A DNA stretch of 64,000 bases from positions 104,786,467 through 104,850,466 of the forward strand of contig CM041084.1 of NCBI GenBank assembly GCA_023079485.1, given 5' to 3'. This DNA comes from Archilochus colubris. Its lineage: Eukaryota > Chordata > Aves > Apodiformes > Trochilidae. Under the pieces are notes generated by a model. That model ran no database searches. It saw only the letters and a program-made list of their open reading frames with translations, and was not told the origin of the DNA. The position numbers were made by a program, and so were the translations under genes. Numbering within the stretch: the first letter of the stretch is position 1; every line of letters begins with the position of its first letter. Shown here one piece after another: positions 51,351-62,007 of this stretch.

Positions 51351-54300
51351 TTTGAGTCTAAGCTAATGTAATGACTATTTCTTTTGCAATTGTAAGGGAG
51401 ATACCAGAAATATGGTTGTATTTTGTCTCTTTCTCAGCAGTAGAGTCTCTTTTTAATAACTTGAAGGATATTTGAAATTCAAAGCCCTCATATATGCCAG
51501 TATTTCCTTTCACTAAGTGTTTTAATTTACTCTATAGAGGCCTAGAGGGCTTAGTATTTTGGTTTTTTTTTTCCCCGTGATCTACATCTAAAAATTCTAT
51601 TCTACTGCCTATATTTGATTCATATATAACCAACTATGTACAGTAATGTGAGATAGCTATAGCACATCTTGCTTTAAAAAAAAACAAAACACACCCTCTA
51701 GCTGTGGTTAACTTATATTAATTTAAAATCTTTTGTTCTGAGGACCTTAATTTTTTTCTGTTCTTCTTGTGACAAAGTGTGTAGCTGAAATTCACATTCT
51801 GGATTTCTTAGCTTAGAAATCGTCTGAGAAAAAATTAAGCTTAGAAATTCTTCTTTTTAGTAAGTAGGTAGACTTTAGAAATACAGCTTAGTCAAACAGT
51901 GAAATTGCAGTGTGTGGTTACTGGAAAACCTGTATACTTCAGGAACTTGATTCTTCATGTTATTTAGAAATGCATTCGGGTGAGAAGGCTTGGCTATGTC
52001 TCAAAGGTGACTCTGTACAATGAACAGACTTGAAATAGTGCATATAATTAAAAAATAAACTTTTGAAGCAAGATTTTCTAGTGGATTTTTTTCTGTGCTT
52101 TGTAGATAGAGGATTATACCAGTTTTCTCTATTCTTTTTCATTTGGTTTGTGTAGCTTCTGCTCTAATCCTTTTATTGATGTTGCCTATTTGCAGTGCAT
52201 TGTTTTTTTTTCCATGGTTAAACTTCTGCAAGCAAAATGTGAGTCTTCTGTTTTGGATAACAGAACCAGAAAGAATGGGATGGTGGCTGTCTCTATCCTG
52301 TCCATCACACACAGGAGCTCTGTTGCAGGGGAAAAAAAGACAGTGTCAGGAAGATGCTGCAGATGCCTGGGTGCTAATACAGCCTACCAACAAATCACAT
52401 GCTCAGCCTCTGGAGAAGGCTTGTTGACTTCTGCCTGTGAACTTAATTTTAAGCACATGCTTAGGCTTATTTGGTGAGCTGATGCTCTCCTTGCATGCCA
52501 GAGGCATATCAAGGAAATCTGACTTGCTTTAATTTAAGCAAGTGTCTAAGGCAGGAATAGGATGCTGCTTTAGTTGGGTCTTACAGAGCCTGCAAATTAA
52601 AGCAGTTTGGGTTTGTTGGGGTTTTTTTGTTTGTTTTTCCAGAAATCTGTCAAAATACCCCAAGATTAATGTTAATTCTATGTATTTGTTCCTAGGAATG
52701 GTGAATGTGAATTGCTCTCTCTTCCCTGAGCCCCAAATTGGATCTTGTTCCTTTGAGTCATAGCTACTTAGCTTTCTAGACCATTCACATAAAACTGGGC
52801 CTTTTTTCTGTACGAGGTTTTAAGACTATTTATAGCACTGGAGTGGGACTTTGTCTCTCCCTGGTAGAGATTGGTAGCATTTTGGACTATCTGGTGTAGC
52901 AGTAGTTGCTTACTCCTTCCTGATGTGTGGTGTTTGGTGCTCAGGCAATTCCAGCAATGGTTTCTTCACTCAAATTCCTTAAGGCCTATGAGTCTAGACC
53001 AAAAAAATTGAAGCTTTTTCTTATACTGTCTTCTACTTGGTCTGTGTTACAGTAAAATGGTACTGTAAGTGTGTACAGCAAAATTCACCTGACAAGCTTG
53101 CTCTGTGAACATACTACAGAGTATGATGCAGAATTAAGGCTGTCATCTGCTTGTTATAGCTGGAACACTGTAAGGCATCTACAGATATCTCTAAAATTAT
53201 ACCCTTGATTATATACACTTCAGAAAGTGATGTGTTCATGAATGTCAGCATGGCAATGCTTCATGTAGTCTTCCAAGAGCTTTTGTTTTCAGTTAAAGGC
53301 TTGTGAAACATCTCTTTTTTTTTTCTTTTTAATAATAAAAAAAATCAACCCTGAAATGTCACCAGGAGGTAGTAAGATACCAAGCATTGTAGAGGTGTCA
53401 GCTTTTTGACAGCATGATTCAGTATTGTGCATTTTCAACTTGACAACTCTACAGTTTTTCCTTGTGAATCTGAGATCCTGTAAGCATTTTTTGTGCATGT
53501 CTGTCTCTTTTCCACAAATGATCCTACAACTGGGATTTTTATTGCATGTTGAGTTAAACACAGGTATAAAGGTCTAAAAGATCAAGACCTCTGAGGAAAA
53601 AAGTCCTTTCAGAGTAACTTCCTAGGAAAGAAAACCTGCAAGCCATTAACTCAAAATATCTTCTATGAAAAATAAGTAAAGCTGAGGAACAACTCTAGGT
53701 AAAAAAATTCTGTCTATTGAAGCAAGTGGGTGAGAGGAGATTTTTTTTTGTTTTCCTTTGTGAATTTGAATTCCTGTGCTTTTTAGTTTGACTTGCTATT
53801 ATGTGCTTATTTGTATACGTGAGCAAAGTCAGGGACTTCAGGGCCAAAGTCTAGTGCTGGAATAGCACCTCCAATGAGTTTCTCATATTGCTCAGCTTTA
53901 AACCACTCTTTTCTCCCAGTGTACAGGTTATAATGGCTCCTGAACTCATTACGTGTGCACAGCAATAAAATGGCAGGGCTGTGGTATCTGTTAATCCAGC
54001 TAGGATGAATCATGGAAAAGCACAAAGCCCTGGGTATATGAATACATTGGGGTCCTACATATTTGCTCTGGCTATTGGTCCATGCTTTTATATCACTGCA
54101 TCTTCACTGTTACTGGCATCCTTCCTTGGTTCAGCCCAGAGCCAGTTAATCATTACAGTAGCCTCTTTTCCCTTTCTCACGTCCAGCTGACGCATAGAAA
54201 GACACATATCAACATTTGAAACCAGTGCTGTTTTTCTGGGCCCCACTTTAAAATCAGTAGACAATTTTTGCTGCTCTGAGAAAAAAATTCGCTGTAAACT

Positions 54301-54838
54301 ATGGTAAAGGATCAGGAGTTGTGGATTTTTTTAAAATTTTTTATTTTTTAAATTATATTTTTGGAATTTATTTATACCAATCTGTCCATGACTACTTAAA
54401 AAGATCCAAAGAACCTGTGTTGAAGTGTTAGCTGAAGTGGTACAAATAGTTTTGGGGGTTTTTTTCCTTTTTTTTTTTTCTTTCACCCTCCACCTCTCTC
54501 CTCACCTCCTCCCCCAAATAACTCTATTGTTCTTATAAATCCTCAGCATTCCAGCTGTGACTTGACAAGGGCCCTGACAGTTGCAAAAGCCAAATCACAT
54601 GAGCAGCGTTCTTGTTCCCTGAATTATTTTGCACAGCTAAATTTAATACTTTCTCCCCCCCCCTCTGCTTCCCCACCTTTCACTCTGGCAGATATTTAAG
54701 CTGCAAATTAGAGATGTACTGAATTAGCCTTCAAACCTCGCAAATGCTGTCAAAAAGCTGACTCCGTAATGATGTGACTCTGATATCAAGCAGGTTATTG
54801 CTTATGTATAGTGGCACTTACAAACATGTGCATGCTTG
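51351..54838. other. Unassigned AT-rich DNA
   Basis: No exon or RNA gene recognised. T/A low-complexity tracts occupy about 54330-54365 and 54450-54480. A C run with pyrimidine-rich flanks lies near 54650-54670. The last 300 bp (54540-54830) are described as a possible regulatory element. Confidence 0.5.
54540..54830. promoter_or_regulatory. Candidate conserved-element-like sequence beside the LINE relic
   Basis: This is complex, non-repetitive sequence between low-complexity tracts, with TGACAG (MEIS/TGIF-type), a CRE-like 'tccgtaatgatgtgac' and several TTTA/ATTA cores. It directly adjoins the CpG-rich LINE relic. Conservation cannot be tested here; the call rests on texture and motifs only. 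Confidence 0.15.
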
Positions 54839-55140
54839 CAGCTCCTGGCCTTTGTGCCCCTCGGCAGCCAGCAGGTCATTAATGTAGAGCACAAACAGGA
54901 CCCAGCCCCGAGGACCTCGCAACCGGCGCGCCGGAGAGGAAGAGTCAGAGTTTCCAGCAACCGCTTTCAGCTGGCAGAATCGTGATTGGAACCATGTGAC
55001 AGTTTGAGGCAATGTACCACAGACAGCCAATTTATTACATATGGCAATATGATTAATGGTATCAAATGTTTTTATAAAGAAAAAAAAAAAGGGGGGCCAA
55101 GAATATGACGGCGGCCAATTGCGTGGAGTCCAAGACAGTA
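54839..55140 (-). mobile_element. Decayed non-LTR retrotransposon reverse-transcriptase relic (L2/CR1-like)
   Basis: Read on the minus strand, the segment starts with 'LDSTQLAAVIFLA' and continues to 'KTFDTINHIAICNKL', a match to the non-LTR reverse-transcriptase block normally read as ...FLD-KKAFDTVNH. About 60 residues on, 'GWVLFVLYINDLLA' corresponds to the GVPQGSVLGPLLF-YINDL block. The spacing and order fit a LINE palm domain. The first catalytic Asp region is disrupted by an A/G homopolymer (55081-55096 on the plus strand), and the YADD box is not found, so it is non-functional. The family is uncertain (L2 or CR1-like). Its middle is unusually CpG-rich for an old repeat. Confidence 0.7.
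54923..54934. repeat. Perfect 12-bp CpG-rich palindrome
   Basis: ccggcgcgccgg is its own reverse complement and holds four CpGs. It lies within the LINE relic at the place where the conserved GVPQGS block would be expected, so it may be a local replacement. Confidence 0.85.
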
Positions 55141-56089
55141 CGAATCTGTTCCATGAATTTCAAGTCAGGCTGATGAGGTTAAATGAGAGGGCCAGAGCCA
55201 AGGTAATGATTACAAAGTAAGTTGTTTCAAAAAACCAAAGTGTTTAGGATGTGCTCATGAGCAACAAACCTCTTTTCTCTCCTGTCTTATGGCTTTAATG
55301 GACAGAGCCTGGAAGAGGTCTCTGAAATTAAACTGCCTTCTGCTCTTAGTCTCTCTTCTTGTAATCCAACGACTCATTAGTGGTATCCAACAAACTGTAC
55401 AGTTGCAAGAGAATTGTACAATTAAGAGGCAGACTATGATTTTGGTGAAGGCTCTTTATGATGGTGATTTTTTTTCTTTGTATTTTTTTAGAGTGGGGTT
55501 TTTTTGTTTTTTTAAATATGTTTCATGAACGCATGGTTGTAAAGTCTGCCAAAACAACAAAAAATGGTGCTAAAGATACTGTTATTGAGGAAGAAATTTG
55601 TATCAAGGGGAGGTGTACACACCACAGGATCTTCCTCAGTCTCTTATTATTTGTCCTGGTAAGTCAGGGAGGTTTGGCACAGTTTTGGCCTGTGTCAGGT
55701 TCCCAAAGAGTAGCCGGGCACAGTTTAGGAGTCAGCACAGCATAGAAGCAATTTTTCAGTCTGTTTGTGGAAGGCTTTGTTGCTCTGGAGGGTGAGAATA
55801 GAGGCAGGCTGCCTTGTGCTGGTGTGCTTCCATGACAGAGTTCTTTTGGGCATATTTCAGTTGCCAGTGGTAACAAAACTGAAAATTAAAGCAGTAACAG
55901 TAAATTATTCCAAGTATCTTGTGATTCATTAGTGCAAAGCACAAACACTAATAATGCACTTAACTAGTGCTTCTGGTTGATTTTTTTTATTTATGGCCAT
56001 CTAAAAAGTCTCCTGAACGTATAGTTCACAGGTCTGCTCCTTACAGAGCTTTATGCTTGTAGGGCTGTCTTCCCAACTTATCTCCTTTT
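55141..56089. other. Unassigned DNA between LINE fragments
   Basis: About 950 bp with T-rich tracts near 55465-55515. No gene was recognised. Part of it may be unrecognised LINE sequence. Confidence 0.45.
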
Positions 56090-56623
56090 ATGTACTGAAT
56101 TTGAGGCCACATCTCAAATATTGTGTTCTGTTTGGTGTCTCTCACTAGAAGAAGGAGATCGAGGTGTTGGAGTTCATCTAGAGAAGGGCAATGAAATTGG
56201 TGATGGTTCTGGAGAACGAGTCTTAAGAGTAATGTCTGAGGAAACTGTGGTTCTTTAGCCTCGAGAAAAAGGAATCTAAAGGGAGACCTCATCGCAATAA
56301 CCTGAAAGGAAGTTGTAGAGAGATGGGTGTTGGTCTCTTCTCCCAAGTAATAAGTGATAGAACAAGAGGAAATGGCCTCAAATTGTGCCAGGAGAGGTCT
56401 ACATGAGATATTAGGAAAAATTTCTTCATCAAAAGGGTTGTCAGGCACTGGAACAGGAGGTCCAGAGAAGTGCGTGAGTCATGATCCTTGGAGTTAGTTA
56501 AAAGACCTGTGGAAGTGGTGCTTAAGGACATGATTTAGTGGTGAACTTGGTGGTGCTGGGTTAATGGTGTAGCTTGATGATCTAATGGTCTTTTCCAACC
56601 AAAATAATTGTGATTCTATGAAT
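56090..56623 (+). mobile_element. CR1 LINE, 5'-truncated, plus strand
   Basis: The sequence follows the CR1 3' region from the 'ctcaaatattgtgttctgtt' block (coding for the conserved ...EYCVQF part) through 'agcctcgagaaaaaggaatc' (FSLEK...) and 'aggaaaaatttcttcatc' to the 3' end 'ggtcttttccaaccaaaata' followed by 'gtgattctatgaa'. Stops and frameshifts interrupt the reading frame throughout, so this is a dead copy. Only the C-terminal tail of the reverse transcriptase and the 3' untranslated region were inserted. The left boundary may lie a few tens of bases further upstream. Confidence 0.92.
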
Positions 56624-57044
56624 CCAGCTGGGTGTCCTATGCATAATCGGTACCTTACATGGGTTGCATCAAGTGAGACACAAAGGAGATCACCTGAAGC
56701 AAGAGGTATAGTGTACAGGAGCAGTGCATATCCACTATAGCACTGCTGGGAGATGCTGTTCTACCTACAGACATCTGAGTTTTCATATAACTGTGACTGT
56801 GCTTGTTCCATATTAATTCTATTTGCATTAGTATTGCCTGACCATCCCTTGCAGTGTGATAAATAGTGCCCTCTTCACTTCCATGCAATTGCACGATGAC
56901 TATGTGAGCTGAAACTTGTGTGTTGGGGTGCTGGGTGGGTGATGGAATTGCTATTGAAGACTGTGCCTGTGTTCCGACTTAGATCTGAGTGTCCCATGGA
57001 AGAGGAGCCTTGTGCCCCAAATATCTTTCGCCTAATAGAAGGTT
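56624..57044. other. Short unassigned spacer between two CR1 copies
   Basis: About 420 bp with no recognised gene. The right part may belong to the 5' side of the next CR1. Confidence 0.4.
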
Positions 57045-57924
57045 TCGCCTCCATCCCTGGAAAGGTGATGAAACAACTTTCCCTCAGCACTGTCTCAAGG
57101 CATATCAAGGATAAGAGGGTCATTAGCAGCACACAAAATGGTTTTACCCAGAACAAATCAGGTTTAACCAACATGATAGCATTTTATGAAGAAATAACCC
57201 AGTGGACTGCTGATGGTAGTGCAGTAGATGTGGTTTATCTTGATTTTAGTAAAGCATTTGACACCATCTCCTACAGCATCCTCACACCTATGCTGTGGCC
57301 AAGAAGGCCAATGGCATCCTGGGGTGCATTAGAAGGGGGGTGGCTTGTACGTGGAGAGAGGTTCTCCTCCCCCTCTACTGTGCCCTGGTGAGGTCACATC
57401 TGGAATATTGTGTCCAGTTGTGGGCCCCTCAGTTCAAGGACAGGGAACTACTTGAAAGTACAAGCACAGAGCCACAAAGAGTATATCTAGCACAGAGCCA
57501 CAAAGATGATTACGGGAGTGGAACATCTCCCTTATGAGGAAAGGCTGAGGGAGCTGGGGCTCTTTAGCTTGGGGAAGAGGAGACTGAGGGTTGACCTTAT
57601 TAATGTTTATAAATACGTAACAAGTGAGTGTCAGGAGGATGGAGCCAGGCTTTTCTCAGAAATGTCCAGTGATAGGACAAAGGACAAAGTGTGCAAGCTG
57701 GAGCATAGGAGGTTCTGCATAAACATGAGGAAAATGTGAGGGTGACAGAGCACTGGAACAGGCTGCCCTGGGATGTTGTAGAGTGTCCTTCTCTGGAGAC
57801 ATTCAGAACTCGTCTGGATGTGTTTCTGTGTGACCTACACTTATTGATCTTGCTCTGTCTGGGGGCTTGGACTTGATGATCTTTTAAGGTCTTTTCCAAC
57901 CCCTAACATTCTGTGATTCTGTGA
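57045..57924 (+). mobile_element. CR1 LINE with internal deletion, plus strand
   Basis: The copy begins near 'cctccatccctggaaaggtg' and encodes the front of the CR1 reverse-transcriptase palm, including 'NGFTQNKSGLTNMIAF' and the first catalytic block 'YLDFSKAFDT'. At about 57289 it jumps directly to 'AKKANGILGCIRRG', which normally lies roughly 200 residues further on, so the YADD box and most of the palm are missing. The tail reads 'LEYCVQLWAPQFK', '[19 protein letters not shown]' and the 3' box 'aaggtcttttccaacccc' ending in 'ctgtgattctgtgac'. The junction is in frame, leaving an open stretch 56918-57391. A 26-bp tandem duplication lies at 57463-57506. The element is non-functional. The alternative to a deletion is two abutting CR1 insertions. 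Confidence 0.92.
57463..57506 (+). repeat. 26-bp-unit tandem duplication inside CR1
   Basis: agcacagagccacaaaga occurs at 57463-57480 and again at 57489-57506, separated by 'gtatatct'. The duplication shifts the CR1 frame at the conserved ...[11 protein letters not shown] position. Confidence 0.9.
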
Positions 57925-59544
57925 CTAACTGCAGCAATTGCAAACTGCTGCCTTCCCCAGGGTAGCTTTGAAGGTACAGAGGTGCTAGTCCTGAGTGAGC
58001 ACAGCTACAAATATTTGGCAGCCAAGTGTGATTTCTTTTGTTCTTTTCTCCTTTTCTCACTCTGCTGCTATTACTGACAGCAGCACAACCCTTTTGTTAG
58101 TACCCCAGACTCCTTTGCCAGAGTGCTGCAATTCACTGCATGAAGAGTCACGTATTTATACCTCTTCTGCCTCAAAACAGAGCATACAGCAGGAGGTCAG
58201 GTACAACCTACTGCTTCATTTCATATGGCTCGTGGCCACGTGGTCTCTCTCTTATGTGTGTGTGCTTATTGTTGTTGGAGAATACTAAACTTTGTAGTAA
58301 CGCAGACTGCTAAGGGGGTTTTTGAAAGGCTTTTTCAGTCTTCTGTCAAGGAAAAGATTTCCTATACTTTGACTGAGCTAAAGGAATAGTTGCCTTGCCT
58401 AACTTCAGGCATCTGGTGTAGGTGCTGTGCATTGCCCTTCAGAGATGCCCAAATCTCTCTCTGCTGACCAAGGTTGCAGCTGACAGCCCCGTCTGCAGGA
58501 GCTCAGAGCTGCTCTCGCCCTAAATTCCAAAACCGGGTGATGTGGATTCCCCCTTCCCTGTCTGCACCTCGTGGCCCTCTGAGCTCCTGCTTACCAATGC
58601 CAGCCTGGCTGCACATGCGTTAGGATTTTAACAAGACACTGAAACCTTTGAACAAATTGCCAGAAAACTTTTAGCAGGGCGAGCACCAAGTGACCCTCTT
58701 ACCGCCAGCAAGGGAGAGACAAAGTGCGGCACAAAGAATGAGCAAATGAAAGAGCTGGCTTGCAACTCTGATCCTTGTGGACTTTTCTTGAGCTCTAGCA
58801 ACAAAAAGTGTAACTCTTGTGATGAATACAGTCCTACTGTTGTATTCCTGCCTTCCAACAATAATTTCAATTGAACCCTACAGCATGTGGAGTCCCTTTG
58901 CTTTTTAGGTCATAAAAGCAATATGTGGAGTAGAGACTTTAAAAATGGACTTTTAAAAGACTCCAATGCCTCAATCTCTCCAAGAACTCGACTGATAAAT
59001 CTCCTGTGTAAAATGATCACATTTTATAGAGAAGAATCTTTGTTAGACATTCATTAGCAATAACATGTGAGCCAATTTAGGGAATGAAACCTTTCTTCTA
59101 TATAAAACCCACTGTGGTCACTAAAACTAATGACTTTTTCGGCCTACCACCCTTTAATTCAGTAGCAAAGCACGTGAATTTCCTGTATTGCTTAGTTCTC
59201 CAAAAATTTGTTTATCTTTGAAGAGCAGGTCTCTGACTGTGTGAACTCAGGCACATCCAAAAGGTTAAGTAATAATAAAAAAGTAGAACGGGGCCACAAA
59301 TGTGGTATTTAAAAGCATGACAAATTTTTGACTGTATTGAGGAGGTCTGGAAGAAGAGCAGTTAATGGGCTTACTTCTATTTCAGCTCATCTCCACGTGA
59401 GAAGCAGGCTGAGCAGGAAAGAATTGAAAATACAACATGAATTTAAGTTCTCTGAGGCCAATCTGAATCCATCAAAGTTGGTGCAAAAAACCTCACTGAC
59501 TTCAGTAGCCTTTGGAGCACTTGATGCATGTTCTGTTAATTCAT

Positions 59545-59587
59545 ACACACACACACAAAGCAACAAAACACAAAACAAAACAAAAAA
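59545..59587. repeat. CA/A-rich microsatellite
   Basis: A (CA)n stretch grading into 'acaaaacaaaacaaaa' units. Confidence 0.85.
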
Positions 59588-61976
59588 GGGAAAATTAGTT
59601 TAATTCGGTTTTCAGCCACCATGCATTAAATGCTGGTAGAATTAAAGAACAGTTTGGGTTCAGATGTATTCTATGTGGGGTTTTTTAGATATGAATTTCT
59701 TGAACAATGAGATATACAAATGATGGAAATAACAAAGAGCAAAGCAGGCTGAAAAACATGGAAAAGTGTAGCTGAAAATGGAAAGGTTTGCTCTTAGGTA
59801 CAAATAAGTTGTAGAGACTAGAAAGATGTAATTTGCCTAATAATTGTAAAACAAATATTGTGCTGCATTTGCTAAAGCTGTATCAGTTCTTCTGAGGGGA
59901 TGTTAGCTGTAATTTACCTTGCCTGGAGAGATGACCAGGGTGTTTTTTGGGCTCTCTTTCAGCCTCAGTGCCAGCCTTTGCCACCATTAAAAGCAAGAGA
60001 GGGAAGCTGCCTGGGTGTATCTTGCCTGGACATGGAGTTAAAGCATGTCCTGGTGCCTAACAAGTGCTTTCAGGTCCTACTGGAAAAAAGACACTGAGTT
60101 TCTTAGGTCAGAACTCTCAGATTTATTTTTCCTATAGGAATACAAAATTTGAAGCCTGTTTTGTTTTCACAGTCTCCATAAAATATAAGCATCTCTATCA
60201 GGCTCAATTCCTTAGTGCCTAATTTTCTTCTATTGTATTCCAGGCAAAATTAAGAACAAAACCATGTGGGAATACATGGAAAAGTGTCAAAGTGACTGAA
60301 AGTCAATTTCCTGGGACTTAACTGAAATTTTAGTTCCCAATTTGCTTTTAAAACACGAATTAGGTTCCTGAGTCACCCAGGAACTAATGAAAATGTTCCT
60401 TTGAAATGTGATGAGGAGCTCAGACAGAGCAGAGTGATGCACAGTCCTTGGGGCAGGATTGCCTAGAGAGAGAGATGGTAAACCACATTTCATGTTAGCT
60501 GCAACATTTTTTTCATGCAACTTATTAAAAAATACATTTGTCAGTATTGCACAAGGAAGTGAGTAGATTAAGAGGTTTTTAAGGGTGCTAAAGGGGATTT
60601 GCAGGGCATGTAGTGCTTGGAAATGGTGGGACCTTGGAGGTGTCACAGTGTGCTTTGGTCCCTTAGAAAGGTCTGGTCTGGTTCCTTCAGAGTGGTACAG
60701 GTTTTAAGGAAAGCAGCAGCTGTGAGTGTCAGCTTTCTGGTATGAGCAACCTCTTTTGTTGATTTCCCCAGGCTTGGAAAGTTGGTGTTGAGTTTCATCA
60801 TCACTTGATGCCAACATACTGTCAGTCTGTGGGTTCCCAGTAAACGCTGTCTCCTCGACTGCACCTTCCTGTGACCTCCCTTGTGCTGACAGGAGATGGG
60901 TGAAGGAACAGCCTGGCTGCAAGCTAACCCAGCAAAAGGAGGCCAGGGGTGCAAACTAGTTTTCAACCAGATTAGGTTCTTGATCAAGCTCATATCATGG
61001 ATATGTGGGGCTTATGCTTTTGTGAAGGAAAGGGCCAACCTTTTCACAAGGAAGCCTGCACCACCACCAGCTTAAATCTGTTGCAAAACTGCAATGTAAC
61101 TAAAACCCAGCAGTTTATTTTTGGAATTTTTTTTTCTCTGTTACAGCAGAAAGACTTTTAATTTACCCACATATTATGACTTCATCATTAATAAGGAGGA
61201 AAGTAAGTAATGAGACAATGTGTACAAAATGAACAATTTCGTACCATAGCAAGTTGTCTAGCGAATTCTTTCATGAATGCTCTCTGTGTGATATTTCTAT
61301 AGTATAATAGATTCTGGCTGTTCACTGTAATAATTCTGAGCTTCAGGGTAAGATTTTATTTCTCTTTTGAAAGTAATATAATCAGTGGTGCTAGCACAAA
61401 ATTCCCTGTGTGTTTTTGTGCATCCTTAACACTTCTTGGGATGAAAGTGGAACTTACATTATTTAGAGCACTTCAAAGAACTAAGTTCCTTCTGTAATGG
61501 TGGTTCCTGCTAGAATTCCTTATGAAAAAACATTAACCAAGCTAACGGTACTACAAAGCATAGTAGGTATTCTGTGTTTGCAGAAGGAATGGGTCCAAAA
61601 AGCTTTAGAAAAATGTTAGTTTCTTTGCACAAAAGGCGTATTTTAAAAGTCACCCGAGGACAATGTAGATATTTGTCTATCCAGGAATTTTATTTATATG
61701 CTATCTGTGTGAACAAAGCTCCTGGAGATGAGGGTAAAGGGTTTTTGGCAAAGCATGAGGTAGTTTAGGACAATAATGATGCAGGCACCAGCACGTGTTT
61801 TGATTGAATTTTTTCTTTGCTTGTTAGTTTAGATTCACTGCTCTGTCAAGAGGATCACAGAGCTTCCCTGCCCTCCCTTCCTTTCCTCCAGTCACAGGGG
61901 GAGAGGACAACTCCTGCTGCATCCATTCAACTCCCAAGCTCCCAGTCCTTCTCTTGACTTCCTGTGAAGCTCCCTA

Positions 61977-62007
61977 GGTTTTTTTTTTGGTGTTTTTTTT
62001 TGTTTTT
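61977..62007. repeat. T-rich low-complexity tract
   Basis: Three T runs separated by single G-containing interruptions. Confidence 0.85.
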
